35,534 nucleotides of DNA from Elioraea sp. Its GTDB lineage: Bacteria > Pseudomonadota > Alphaproteobacteria > Acetobacterales > Acetobacteraceae. Where the stretch lies: the NCBI RefSeq assembly GCF_022842375.1, contig NZ_JALHPR010000033.1, positions 1 to 35,534 of the forward strand. The letters run 5' to 3'. Every line of letters starts with the position of its first letter. The first letter of the stretch is position 1. Shown here piece by piece: positions 24,600 to 31,423 of this stretch. A program made the translations under genes and the position numbers. A model generated the notes under the pieces. That model saw nothing but the letters and a program-made list of their open reading frames with translations. It was not told the DNA's origin and ran no database searches.

Positions 24600-26180
24600 G
24601 TGCGCCGCGCAACACTCGCTTCCCTGCAACACCGGGAGGCGACCATCACCACCGAGACGATCCTGATCCGCGCCGACGCCATCCTCGAGGGCTTCGCCGA
24701 CGATGACACCCCCATCCTGCACCATGACGCAGCCATCGCCGTCACAGGCGGCAAGGTCGCCGCGATCGGGCCGTGGGACGCGATGCGCACGGCGCACCCC
24801 GGCGCCACCGTGCGGGGTGGCAAGGGAATGGTCGCGATCCCAGGCCTGATCAACGCGCATCACCATGTCGGCACCACGCCGTTGCAGCTTGGCTCGCCCG
24901 ATCATCCGCTCGAGCTCTGGTTCGCCTCGCGCATGGGGTTCCGCGACCTCGACCTCCGCCTCGACACGCTGTTCTCGGCCTTCGAGATGCTCGCCTCCGG
25001 CGTCACGACGGTGCAGCACCTGCATTCGCGCGTGCCCGGCAGCGTGGACAACATCGTCGCCGCCGGGGTGACGGTGGCCGATGCCTATCGCGAGATCGGG
25101 ATGCGCGCCTCCTACTCGCAGGCGTTCCGCGACCAGAACCGCCTCGTCTACGCGGCGGATGAGGATTTCACCGCCTCGCTGCCACAGGAGCTCCAGCCCG
25201 CGACGGCGGCGTTCTTCCAGCGCTTCACCCTGCCGCTGTCCGACCAAGTGGCGGTGTTCGAGGGGCTCCGCGCCGCCCTGGCCGATGACCCGCTGGTGAA
25301 GGTGCAGCTCGGCCCGGCGAACCTGCACTGGCTGTCAGACCAGGCGCTCGAGACGACCGCCGAGCTCTCGGCGAAATACGACCTGCCGATGCACCTTCAC
25401 CTGGTCGAGACGGCCTACCAGCACGAATACGCCAGGCGTCGCACCGGCGGCACCGCGCTTGCCCATGTCAACCGCATGGGGCTTGCAGGCAGGCGGCTGA
25501 CGATCGGCCACGGCGTGTGGCTGACCGAGAGCGACATCGCGCTCTGCGCGCATACCGGCACGCGCGTCTGCCACAACTGCTCCTCCAATTTCCGGCTGAA
25601 ATCGGGCCTCGCCCCGGTCAACCAGCTGATGGCGGCGGGCATCGGCGTCGCCCTCGGGATGGACGAGGCCGGCATCAACGACGATCGCGACATGCTGTCG
25701 GAGATGCGCCTCGTTCTCCGCACCCACCGAGTGCCGGGCATCGACGCGCCGTTCCCGACGCCCGCACAGGTGCTGCGCATGGCGACGGAGGGGGGGGCCG
25801 CGACGACGCCGTTCGGCGAGACGATCGGCCATCTCCGCCCCGGCGCCTGGGCAGACCTCGTGCTGTTCGACTGGGATGCGGTGACGCGGCCCTGGCAGAA
25901 CCCCGTCATCCCGCTGGTCGACGTGCTGGTTCAGCGGGCGAAGGCGGCCGCGGTCAAGACCGTGATGGTCGCGGGCGAGGTGGTGTACGAGGACGGGCGC
26001 TTCACGCGGATCGACCGCGAGGCCATCCTCGATGCGCTGGCGGCCTGGTTCGGCCGCCCGCTCAGCCAGGTGGAGCAGGACCGCTGGGCCCTCGGCGATG
26101 CGCTGCTGCCGCATGTCCGCCGCTTCTATGACGGCTACCTCAAGACACCGCTGCCGCGCGGCGGGCCTCTGCAAGGCTAG
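24600..26180 (+). CDS. Amidohydrolase-superfamily deaminase (TrzA/AtzA/SsnA type)
   Basis: A metal-dependent hydrolase of about 510-526 aa that probably deaminates a purine, pyrimidine or triazine-like ring. Metal ligands appear in order: NAHHHV after the PGLI strand, MHLHLVE, IGHGVWL, and the Asp of LGMDEAG. The C-terminal GAWADLVLFDWD strand completes the composite beta-sandwich. The start is uncertain. GTG at 24600 is the nearest canonical codon. The best Shine-Dalgarno (GGGAGG, 24634-24639) instead precedes an ATC at 24645, exactly where the family's first strand begins (TETILIRADAIL). An ATG at 24558 would overlap the divergent DUF952 start. Substrate is unknown. Confidence 0.85.
   Translation: MRRATLASLQHREATITTETILIRADAILEGFADDDTPILHHDAAIAVTGGKVAAIGPWDAMRTAHPGATVRGGKGMVAIPGLINAHHHVGTTPLQLGSPDHPLELWFASRMGFRDLDLRLDTLFSAFEMLASGVTTVQHLHSRVPGSVDNIVAAGVTVADAYREIGMRASYSQAFRDQNRLVYAADEDFTASLPQELQPATAAFFQRFTLPLSDQVAVFEGLRAALADDPLVKVQLGPANLHWLSDQALETTAELSAKYDLPMHLHLVETAYQHEYARRRTGGTALAHVNRMGLAGRRLTIGHGVWLTESDIALCAHTGTRVCHNCSSNFRLKSGLAPVNQLMAAGIGVALGMDEAGINDDRDMLSEMRLVLRTHRVPGIDAPFPTPAQVLRMATEGGAATTPFGETIGHLRPGAWADLVLFDWDAVTRPWQNPVIPLVDVLVQRAKAAAVKTVMVAGEVVYEDGRFTRIDREAILDALAAWFGRPLSQVEQDRWALGDALLPHVRRFYDGYLKTPLPRGGPLQG
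24634..24647 (+). promoter_or_regulatory. Ribosome-binding site pointing to a possible ATC start
   Basis: GGGAGG at 24634-24639 is followed by five bases and then ATC at 24645-24647, in frame with the amidohydrolase. No ATG, GTG or TTG is correctly spaced after it. ATC starts are rare but documented. This is the only strong Shine-Dalgarno near the gene's beginning. Confidence 0.4.
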
Positions 26181-26191
26181 GCTGGCCAGTC

Positions 26192-26662
26192 GTGGCAGCG
26201 CGGCTGACCATCATCGCGATCGGCCGGGCGCCGGCCTCGTCACCCGAGGCGATGCTGTTCGCGCGCTATGCGGAACGGCTCAAGCCCCCGCTCGGCCTCG
26301 TCGCGCTGGCTGACGGGCGCGGCAGCGCGGGCGAGATCAAGGCGCGCGAGGGGGCCGCCATCCTCGCCGCCTTGCCAGCGGGTGCGGTGCTCGTCGTGCT
26401 CGACCAGGGCGGGGCGGCGGAGACGACGGAGGCTTTCGCCGGCCGCCTCGGCCGCTGGCGCGAGGCGGGCCGCGACATCGCCTTCGCCATCGGCGGGGCG
26501 GAGGGGCATGACCGGCCGGTGCTTGACCGCGCGGCGCATGTGATGAGCCTCGGGCCCGCCACCTGGCCGCACCTGCTCGCCCGCGCGATGCTGGCCGAGC
26601 AGATCTTCAGGGCGGACAGCCTGCTGCGCGGCCACCCCTATCACCGCAGCGGGCGACCGTAG
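26192..26662 (+). CDS. rlmH: 23S rRNA (pseudouridine-1915 N3)-methyltransferase RlmH
   Basis: A 156-aa SPOUT-fold methyltransferase that modifies pseudouridine 1915 in helix 69 of 23S rRNA on the 70S ribosome. The opening RLTIIAIGRA, VVLDQGG, the knot motif FAIGGAEGH (GGAEGH at residues 101-106) and the C-terminal HPYHR that contributes to SAM binding are all present. The start is a GTG at 26192, 12 bp after the amidohydrolase stop, with no strong ribosome-binding site. Confidence 0.95.
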   Translation: MAARLTIIAIGRAPASSPEAMLFARYAERLKPPLGLVALADGRGSAGEIKAREGAAILAALPAGAVLVVLDQGGAAETTEAFAGRLGRWREAGRDIAFAIGGAEGHDRPVLDRAAHVMSLGPATWPHLLARAMLAEQIFRADSLLRGHPYHRSGRP

Positions 26663-26716
26663 CCAGGGCGGAACATTCCGGGCAAAGTGGCTCCACAACC
26701 TACGGTGGAGTTACGC

Positions 26717-27352
26717 ATGGCCTGGACACTCGACAAGTTCGGATCGAACCCGACGGGGCTTGCCAAGAAGCTCGCGGTGACGGTGGCGGGGTTCAACGCC
26801 AACAACGCGCCGTTCAACCGCCAGGTGGTGGTGAGTGGCGACACCTACACGATCGTCGACTACGGCAAGGGCCCCGAGGGCACGGCCGCGGTGACGGGCG
26901 AGACGGGCCAGCAGGTGAACGTCGACTGCGCCCAGGGCATCGGCGGCAACGCCTACCTGCTGCCGTGGGCGTCGAACACGATGTGCGTCTGCGAGGTGCA
27001 GCAGAAGCACGACCTGTTCTTCACCTACCGGCTGAACGGCTGCGGCATCATCATCTCGGGCGGTCGGTCGAACCCGACGGTGGTGCACGGCAACACCAAG
27101 TCCGACAGCATCCCGGTGACGACGGATGTCGGCGTGATGGGGGCTGCCTATCGCGGCATCTATGTCGGGATGGCGCAGGCGCTCGAGGCGCTTGGCATCG
27201 GCGACCCGACGAACCGCAAGGTCTTTGCGCCCGGCGACAACGGCTATATCGGCTTCGCGGGCGTGTGGGGCGTCAAGACCGGCGGCAAGTGGGACTTCTA
27301 CGCCAACATCTGGGGCACCGCCGGCGCGACGGTCGTGAAGCTCTGGCCGTAA
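26717..27352 (+). CDS. BLF1/CNF1-like putative glutamine deamidase
   Basis: A 211-aa protein with no signal peptide or membrane segment. The stretch LFFTYRLNGCGII (residues 100-112) contains Thr103, the LxGC motif and Cys109; His124 follows in VVHGN. Burkholderia lethal factor 1 (BLF1) is also 211 aa, with a Thr88-Cys94-His106 triad and LSGC at 91-94, so the Thr-to-Cys spacing of six is identical. CNF1 has Cys866 and His881, the same 15-residue spacing as Cys109/His124 here. These families deamidate a glutamine in a target protein (eIF4A for BLF1, Rho GTPases for CNF1). The ATG at 26717 has GGTGGAG six bases upstream. No CNF-type translocation domain is present and the substrate is unknown. 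The assignment rests on motifs alone. Confidence 0.65.
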   Translation: MAWTLDKFGSNPTGLAKKLAVTVAGFNANNAPFNRQVVVSGDTYTIVDYGKGPEGTAAVTGETGQQVNVDCAQGIGGNAYLLPWASNTMCVCEVQQKHDLFFTYRLNGCGIIISGGRSNPTVVHGNTKSDSIPVTTDVGVMGAAYRGIYVGMAQALEALGIGDPTNRKVFAPGDNGYIGFAGVWGVKTGGKWDFYANIWGTAGATVVKLWP

Positions 27353-27374
27353 GGCTGCTCGCCGGTCGGTGCGA

Positions 27375-27531
27375 GAGCCCGTCCGAGAATTCGCTGCGGT
27401 GAGTCGGATGGCGATGCTCCCGAGAACCGGCGCGCAGCGGGCCGGCGGCCCGTGAGCACCGGAAGCCCCCAAAAGGCACAAGAGGGGAGCGAAGCCAGAC
27501 GGCCTCCGCAGTAGAATTATCGGATGGGCTC
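27375..27531 (+). ncRNA. Structured RNA element, copy 1
   Basis: A 157-nt element filling the gap between two convergent genes. Its ends pair: GAGCCC (27375-27380) with GGGCTC (27526-27531), GTCCGA (27381-27386) with TCGGAT (27520-27525), AATTC (27088 plus 300, that is 27388-27392) with GAATT (27514-27518), and CTGCGG (27394-27399) with CCGCAG (27506-27511). Inside, GGC/GCC and GCTCCC (27416-27421)/GGGAGC (27485-27490) form a second stem, capped by GGGCC/GGCCC (27439-27451). A diverged copy at 29191-29336 keeps every stem. The G.U pair at 27381/27525 favours plus-strand transcription. No promoter was identified. It could also be a DNA-level palindromic repeat. Confidence 0.7.
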
Positions 27532-27533
27532 GC

Positions 27534-28235
27534 TCAGGCCATGGCGAGGCGCGCCTCGGAATTTCCCGGCTCGCGCAGGATGTAGCCGCGGCCCCAGACG
27601 GTGCCGATCAGGTTCGGGCTGCCGGCGGTCGAGAGCTTCTTGCGCAGCTTGCACACGAAGACATCGACGATCTTGATCTCCGGCTCGTCCATGCCGCCGT
27701 AGAGATGCGTCAGGATCGCCTCCTTCGACAGCACCATGCCCTTGCGGGTCATCATGAGCTGCAGGATCGCCTGCTCCTTGCCGGTCAGGTGCACATGCCG
27801 CCCGTTGACTTTGCAGTCATGCGACTTGAGGTCCATCTCGACCGGGCCGGCGCGCAGCGTCTGGTCGGCGAAGCCGGAGGCGCGGCGGACGATGGCGAGA
27901 AGCCGCGCGACCAGCTCCTGCGGCTCGAAGGGCTTGGTCAGGAAATCGTCGGCGCCGAGGGTGATGCCCTTCACGCGGGTGGCGCTGTCGCCATGGCCCG
28001 AGAGCATCAGGATCGGCGTGGTGATGCGGGACGTGCGGACGCGGCGGACGAATTCGAGCCCGTCCATGTCCGGCAGCATGCGGTCGAGCACCACGGCGTC
28101 GTAGGTGTAGGTCCGCAGGTGGTCGAGGCCGTCTTCGCCGCTGCCGGCAATATCGGTCGTGATCCGGTGCCCACTCAGCAGCGCGGCAACCGACCGTGCA
28201 ACGACCAGCTCGTCTTCAACGAGAAGTATACGCAT
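27534..28235 (-). CDS. CtrA-type OmpR-family response regulator
   Basis: A 233-aa two-component regulator. The receiver has Glu7-Asp8, the phosphoacceptor Asp51 (VVLDRMLPDMDG) and the TKPFEP lysine. The winged-helix domain contains HLTGKE, LTHLYGGMDEPEIKIVDVFV and CKLRKKL, close to the hallmark DNA-binding segment of the cell-cycle regulator CtrA; the length also matches (about 231 aa). The receiver and part of the effector (EQAILQLMMTRKG) differ from typical CtrA, so a paralogue is as likely as CtrA itself, and I leave the symbol blank. Two ATGs are adjacent. The GGAGG box fits the second (28235) better. The sensor kinase is not nearby. Confidence 0.85.
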   Translation of the reverse strand: MRILLVEDELVVARSVAALLSGHRITTDIAGSGEDGLDHLRTYTYDAVVLDRMLPDMDGLEFVRRVRTSRITTPILMLSGHGDSATRVKGITLGADDFLTKPFEPQELVARLLAIVRRASGFADQTLRAGPVEMDLKSHDCKVNGRHVHLTGKEQAILQLMMTRKGMVLSKEAILTHLYGGMDEPEIKIVDVFVCKLRKKLSTAGSPNLIGTVWGRGYILREPGNSEARLAMA

Positions 28236-28268
28236 CATCCCCTCCAGCTACCCGTCACACCAGGGGCC

Positions 28269-28283
28269 GCTACCTATGGTAGC
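28269..28283. promoter_or_regulatory. Dyad 1 upstream of the CtrA-type regulator
   Basis: A perfect inverted repeat GCTACC-TAT-GGTAGC, 34-48 bp upstream of the regulator start at 28235. A 15-bp dyad in this position is typical of an operator or a short leader hairpin. It is paired with a second dyad of the same 6-3-6 layout at 28304-28318. Confidence 0.45.
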
Positions 28284-28303
28284 ATATGCGTTCGTGGTTC
28301 TGC

Positions 28304-28318
28304 CCTGGATTGTCCAGG
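28304..28318. promoter_or_regulatory. Dyad 2 upstream of the CtrA-type regulator
   Basis: A perfect inverted repeat CCTGGA-TTG-TCCAGG, centred 35 bp from the first dyad. The arms differ in sequence from dyad 1, so the two may bind different proteins. The rest of 28239-28497 holds an AT-richer patch near 28340-28375 that looks promoter-like, and no gene that I can support. Confidence 0.4.
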
Positions 28319-28497
28319 ATGCCCACACAAGCGCACTGGCCGCTTAAGGAGGTTTTCAGATAAACGTTAACGGAGAGTTGAAGCGGGCGGATGCACGCAT
28401 GCGTTTTCACGCCGCTGCGTGGATCGCGCCGCCTTTCGCACGCGCGCGTCGGCGCGCCACGTGCGGGGCCGCGAGCCGTGTGCGATGCTGAGGCCTC

Positions 28498-29163
28498 ATG
28501 CTCCCGTTTGACGCCCTCTCCACCTTCCTGCTGGTGTTCCCGGCGCTGTTCAGCATCGTGAACCCCATCGCCGGCGCCTTCATCTTCCATGAGGCGACGA
28601 AATTCCGGGCCGAGGATGACCAGGCGCTGCTCGCGCGCAAGGTCGCACTGTACAGCCTCATCGTCATGCTGGTGGCGATGTGGGGCGGGTCGGTCGTGTT
28701 GAACCTGTTCGGCATCTCGATCGCGGCGTTGCGCATCGCGGGCGGCCTGGTCGTCTCGCTCTGGGCCTGGTCGATCCTCTCCGCCCCAGAGGCGCGGGAG
28801 GAGCGCAAGCGCGGCGAGGCTGCACCGGCGGCGGAGGGCGATGACGTCGCCTTCTTCCCCCTCACCCTGCCCTTCACCACCGGGCCCGGCACGATCGCGG
28901 TGGCGATCGCGCTCGGCTCCTCCAGGCCTTCGGGCGAGGCGCTCATCCCCTACATGATCGGTGCCACGGCAGCGACGCTGGCGATGGCGGTCTCGATCTG
29001 GCTTGGCTACCTCTATGCCGGGCGGATCGCCGGCCTGCTCGGCCCATCAGGCAGCCGCACGCTGACGCGGCTCTCCGCCTTCCTGCTTCTGGCCGTCGGT
29101 GTGCAGATCACGATCGCCGGCGTGACCGACGTGCTGGCCCCCCTCCTCGCCGCGCGACGGTAG
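28498..29163 (+). CDS. MarC-family (UPF0056) integral membrane protein
   Basis: A 221-aa inner-membrane protein with about six transmembrane helices. It has the two internal half-repeats of the MarC family: FPALFSIVNPIAGAFIF near the N-terminus and FFPLTLPFTTGPGTIAVAIA after the central loop. The paired NPIAG and TTGPG helix-break motifs are the family mark. A hydrophilic loop (about residues 101-118) separates the halves. Function is unknown, since the once-proposed antibiotic-resistance role of MarC was not upheld. The ATG at 28498 lacks a strong Shine-Dalgarno. It is bracketed by the two structured RNA elements. Confidence 0.88.
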   Translation: MLPFDALSTFLLVFPALFSIVNPIAGAFIFHEATKFRAEDDQALLARKVALYSLIVMLVAMWGGSVVLNLFGISIAALRIAGGLVVSLWAWSILSAPEAREERKRGEAAPAAEGDDVAFFPLTLPFTTGPGTIAVAIALGSSRPSGEALIPYMIGATAATLAMAVSIWLGYLYAGRIAGLLGPSGSRTLTRLSAFLLLAVGVQITIAGVTDVLAPLLAARR

Positions 29164-29190
29164 CAGCCGCGCAGTCCATCACTTCCCACA

Positions 29191-29336
29191 GAGAGCCTGC
29201 GCCAGAGTTCGCTGCCGTGAGTCGTATGGCAAGCGTTCCGAGACCCGGCGCGCAGCGGCCTGGAGGCCGTGAGCACCGGAAGCGCAGGAACGCGCCGCCA
29301 GACGGCCGCGGCAGTAGAACTATGACGTAGGCTCTC
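29191..29336 (+). ncRNA. Structured RNA element, copy 2
   Basis: A 146-nt relative of the element at 27375-27531, in the same orientation and again between convergent genes. Terminal stem GAGAGCCT (29191-29198)/AGGCTCTC (29329-29336); then GCG/CGT, CA/TG, AGTTC (29206-29210)/GAACT (29317-29321) and CTGCCG (29212-29217)/CGGCAG (29309-29314). The second stem is GCGTTCC (29233-29239)/GGAACGC (29287-29293), and the inner hairpin is GGCC-TGGA-GGCC (29257-29268). Relative to copy 1, several pairs change on both sides (A-U to G-C, G-C to C-G), while segments such as GTGAGTCG and CCGTGAGCACCGGAAGC are unchanged. Its 3' end runs into the stop codon of the convergent gene. Confidence 0.7.
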
Positions 29337-30312
29337 AGCTTTCGGCGCGGATATTGTACTTCTGCACGATCGCGGCCCATCGCGCCGCCTCGGCATTGAT
29401 GAACGTCTGCAGCTCCTCCGGCGAATTGGCAACGACATCGGCCGCCTGTTCGCCGATCCGCCGCGTGATGTCGGCATCGCGCAGCACCCCGGTCACCTTG
29501 CCATGCATCGCCTGCACGATCGGCGTGGGCGTTCCCTTCGGCGCCAGGACGGCCCACCAGGTATAGGCCTCGAACCCTGGCGCCACGGTCTCGGCCAGCG
29601 TCGGAACGTCAGGCAGGTCGCGCCAACGCTCCCTGCTGGTGACGGCGAGGATGCGCATGCGGCCAGCGCGGATATGCGGCATCGGCAGGAACAGGTTGGT
29701 CATGTAGGACGGCACGTGGCCGGCCAGGGCGTCCTGCATCGCCGGCCCGCCGCCGCGATAGGGAACATGCGTCACCTTGAAGCCCGCCGTGTCGGCCAGC
29801 TGCGTCATCGCGAGATGCGCGAGCGTGCCGGAGCCGGAGGTAGCGTAGTTGATCGCCTCGGGGTCCTTCTTCGCCGCGGCGACATAGTCCTGGATGGTCC
29901 GCCACGGCGTCGAGGGGTGGACGACGAGCGCCATCGGCCCGCGTGCGACCAGCGTAACGGGCGCGAAATCGCCGATGCCGTCATAGGTCAGGCGCATCAG
30001 CGCCGGGTTCACCGCATGCGTGTCGAAGGCGAGCAGCCACGTATAGCCATCCGGCTGGGCACGGGCGACCTCGCCCGCCCCGATCGCGCCCGAGGCACCG
30101 CCACGGTTGTCGATGATCAGCGGGCGGCCGAGGCTGTCGTTCAGCTTCTGCTGGATGATGCGGGCAATCCCGTCGGTAGACCCACCTGGCGGCCACGGGA
30201 CGACCAGGCGCACGGGCCGCTCCGGCCACGCCCCTTGGGCGCGGGCGTTCGTGAAGGGCAATACTGCTGCGGCGCCTGCGGCCGTGAGCAGCGCGCGACG
30301 GTTCATCGTCAT
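29335..30312 (-). CDS. Tripartite tricarboxylate transporter substrate-binding protein (Bug/TctC)
   Basis: A 325-aa periplasmic solute-binding protein of the Bug family, which is strongly expanded in this bacterial group. The N-terminus MTMNRRALLTAAGAAAVLP with an arginine pair suggests Tat or Sec export, with cleavage after ARA. The mature part begins WPERPVRLVVPWPPGGSTD, the ligand loop, then DNRGGASGAIGAGEVARA and DGYTWLL. The ATG at 30312 is chosen for its GGGGAGG eight bases upstream; ATGs at 30339 and 30306 are alternatives. No TctA/TctB membrane partner is in the window, which is usual for orphan Bug proteins. The ligand is probably a carboxylate but is unknown. Confidence 0.9.
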   Translation of the reverse strand: MTMNRRALLTAAGAAAVLPFTNARAQGAWPERPVRLVVPWPPGGSTDGIARIIQQKLNDSLGRPLIIDNRGGASGAIGAGEVARAQPDGYTWLLAFDTHAVNPALMRLTYDGIGDFAPVTLVARGPMALVVHPSTPWRTIQDYVAAAKKDPEAINYATSGSGTLAHLAMTQLADTAGFKVTHVPYRGGGPAMQDALAGHVPSYMTNLFLPMPHIRAGRMRILAVTSRERWRDLPDVPTLAETVAPGFEAYTWWAVLAPKGTPTPIVQAMHGKVTGVLRDADITRRIGEQAADVVANSPEELQTFINAEAARWAAIVQKYNIRAES

Positions 30313-30391
30313 CCGGACAACCTCCCCTGCGGCGGCCATTCACGGCCCCGCTTCGACGCTCCGACATAGGCCGAAAACGCGTTCCGGCCAA

Positions 30392-30447
30392 GGGCGGGAG
30401 GCTCAGGGCGGGAGGCTCATGGCAGGAGGCTCTGGGCAGGAGGCTCA
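30392..30447. repeat. 14-bp minisatellite overlapping a stop codon
   Basis: Four tandem copies of a 14-bp unit (GGGCGGGAGGCTCA and variants), at 30392, 30406, 30420 and 30434. The first two are identical; the last two vary at one to three positions. The array lies just past the renalase-like gene on the minus strand, and its last three bases (30445-30447) are that gene's stop codon. The rest of the 30340-30444 gap holds nothing else I can identify. Confidence 0.9.
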
Positions 30448-31416
30448 GGGGGCGAGCAGGGCCTCGGCGAGTGCCGCGCCGCTGTCCCACGCATGCTCGG
30501 CACGGGAGCCGAGGCACCAGTCGCCGGCAGCGCCGATGCGCAAGGCGGTATCGACCAGGCAGGGCTCGCCCAGCGGCACCTCGACCAGAGCATAGCGCCA
30601 GCGGTGCGCGGCAGCGTGCAGCACCGGCGGCAGGCCCCCCGCGAGCGACGCGAGCGACGCGAGCAGCAGGGCAGCAACCTCGTCGGGCTTCCGTTCGAGA
30701 TGCTCGCGCGTCCAGCCAGGTCCTGCATGCGCCACCCAGCATTCCGCCTCGGCGGTCCTGCCTGGCTTGGCGGAATCGCGTGCGGCCCAGACGATCGCCC
30801 CCGCCTCCGGGCGCAGCGTGTCGGGGGCCGCGAGCGGGGCGGCGAAGGCGGCGAGCAGCGCCCAGCAGGGTGCGACCGTGACCGGGGCCAGCCGCGTCGC
30901 GAGCGCCACGGGCAGCAGCGGCATCGCCTGCGGGTGCGGCACGGCGATGGCCACCGCATCGAATGGCCCTGCCGCGTCCGGCGGTGCGGCAGGGGCCGGC
31001 CCGCGCACGAGATCACCCTCGTGATGGCGGACGAGCCACCCCTCCCCCACCCGGTCGACCGCGACGACGGTGCGCGAGGGGCTCAGCGACAGGCCAGCGG
31101 CCAGCGCGCGCGGCAGCGCCGACATGCCGGGAGAACCGACGAACGCGCCGGCACGGTCGGTGACGGACGGCCAGGGCACCGCATGGGCCGCGAGCACCGC
31201 GCCGAACCCTGCCCCCTTGGCGGTGAGATACTGCGCGCCATGGTCGAAGCCGAGGCGAAGTCGTGCTTCGGTCTCGACACGCCGCGTGGCAAGCCGCCCG
31301 CCGGCGGCCCGCCCCTTGTCGAACACGGAGACGGCAACGCCCGCATCGGCGAGCGTACGCGCGCAGGCAAGCCCGGCAAGGCCGGCGCCGATCACGGCGG
31401 CTGTGCGGAGGGTCAT
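30445..31416 (-). CDS. Renalase-like FAD/NAD(P)-dependent oxidoreductase
   Basis: A 323-aa flavoprotein. The dinucleotide-binding motif VIGAGLAGLACARTL (residues 8-22) is followed by VFDKGRAAGGRLATRR, the segment characteristic of bacterial renalase-like amine oxidase proteins, then FDHGAQYLTAKG. The C-terminal part contains APVTVAPCWALLAAF and a final FAD contact around CLGSRAEHAWDSGAALAEALL. Bacterial renalases reoxidise off-pathway dihydropyridine isomers of NAD(P)H, so metabolite repair is a plausible but unproven role. The GlsB-type gene ends seven bp upstream, so they may be cotranscribed. A minisatellite begins at its stop. Confidence 0.85.
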   Translation of the reverse strand: MTLRTAAVIGAGLAGLACARTLADAGVAVSVFDKGRAAGGRLATRRVETEARLRLGFDHGAQYLTAKGAGFGAVLAAHAVPWPSVTDRAGAFVGSPGMSALPRALAAGLSLSPSRTVVAVDRVGEGWLVRHHEGDLVRGPAPAAPPDAAGPFDAVAIAVPHPQAMPLLPVALATRLAPVTVAPCWALLAAFAAPLAAPDTLRPEAGAIVWAARDSAKPGRTAEAECWVAHAGPGWTREHLERKPDEVAALLLASLASLAGGLPPVLHAAAHRWRYALVEVPLGEPCLVDTALRIGAAGDWCLGSRAEHAWDSGAALAEALLAP

Positions 31417-31423
31417 CGACGCA

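Noticed and set aside
28344-28370. Two TTAA sequences as a CtrA binding site upstream of the CtrA-type regulator.
   Set aside because: They are 19 bp apart rather than the seven expected for TTAA-N7-TTAA.
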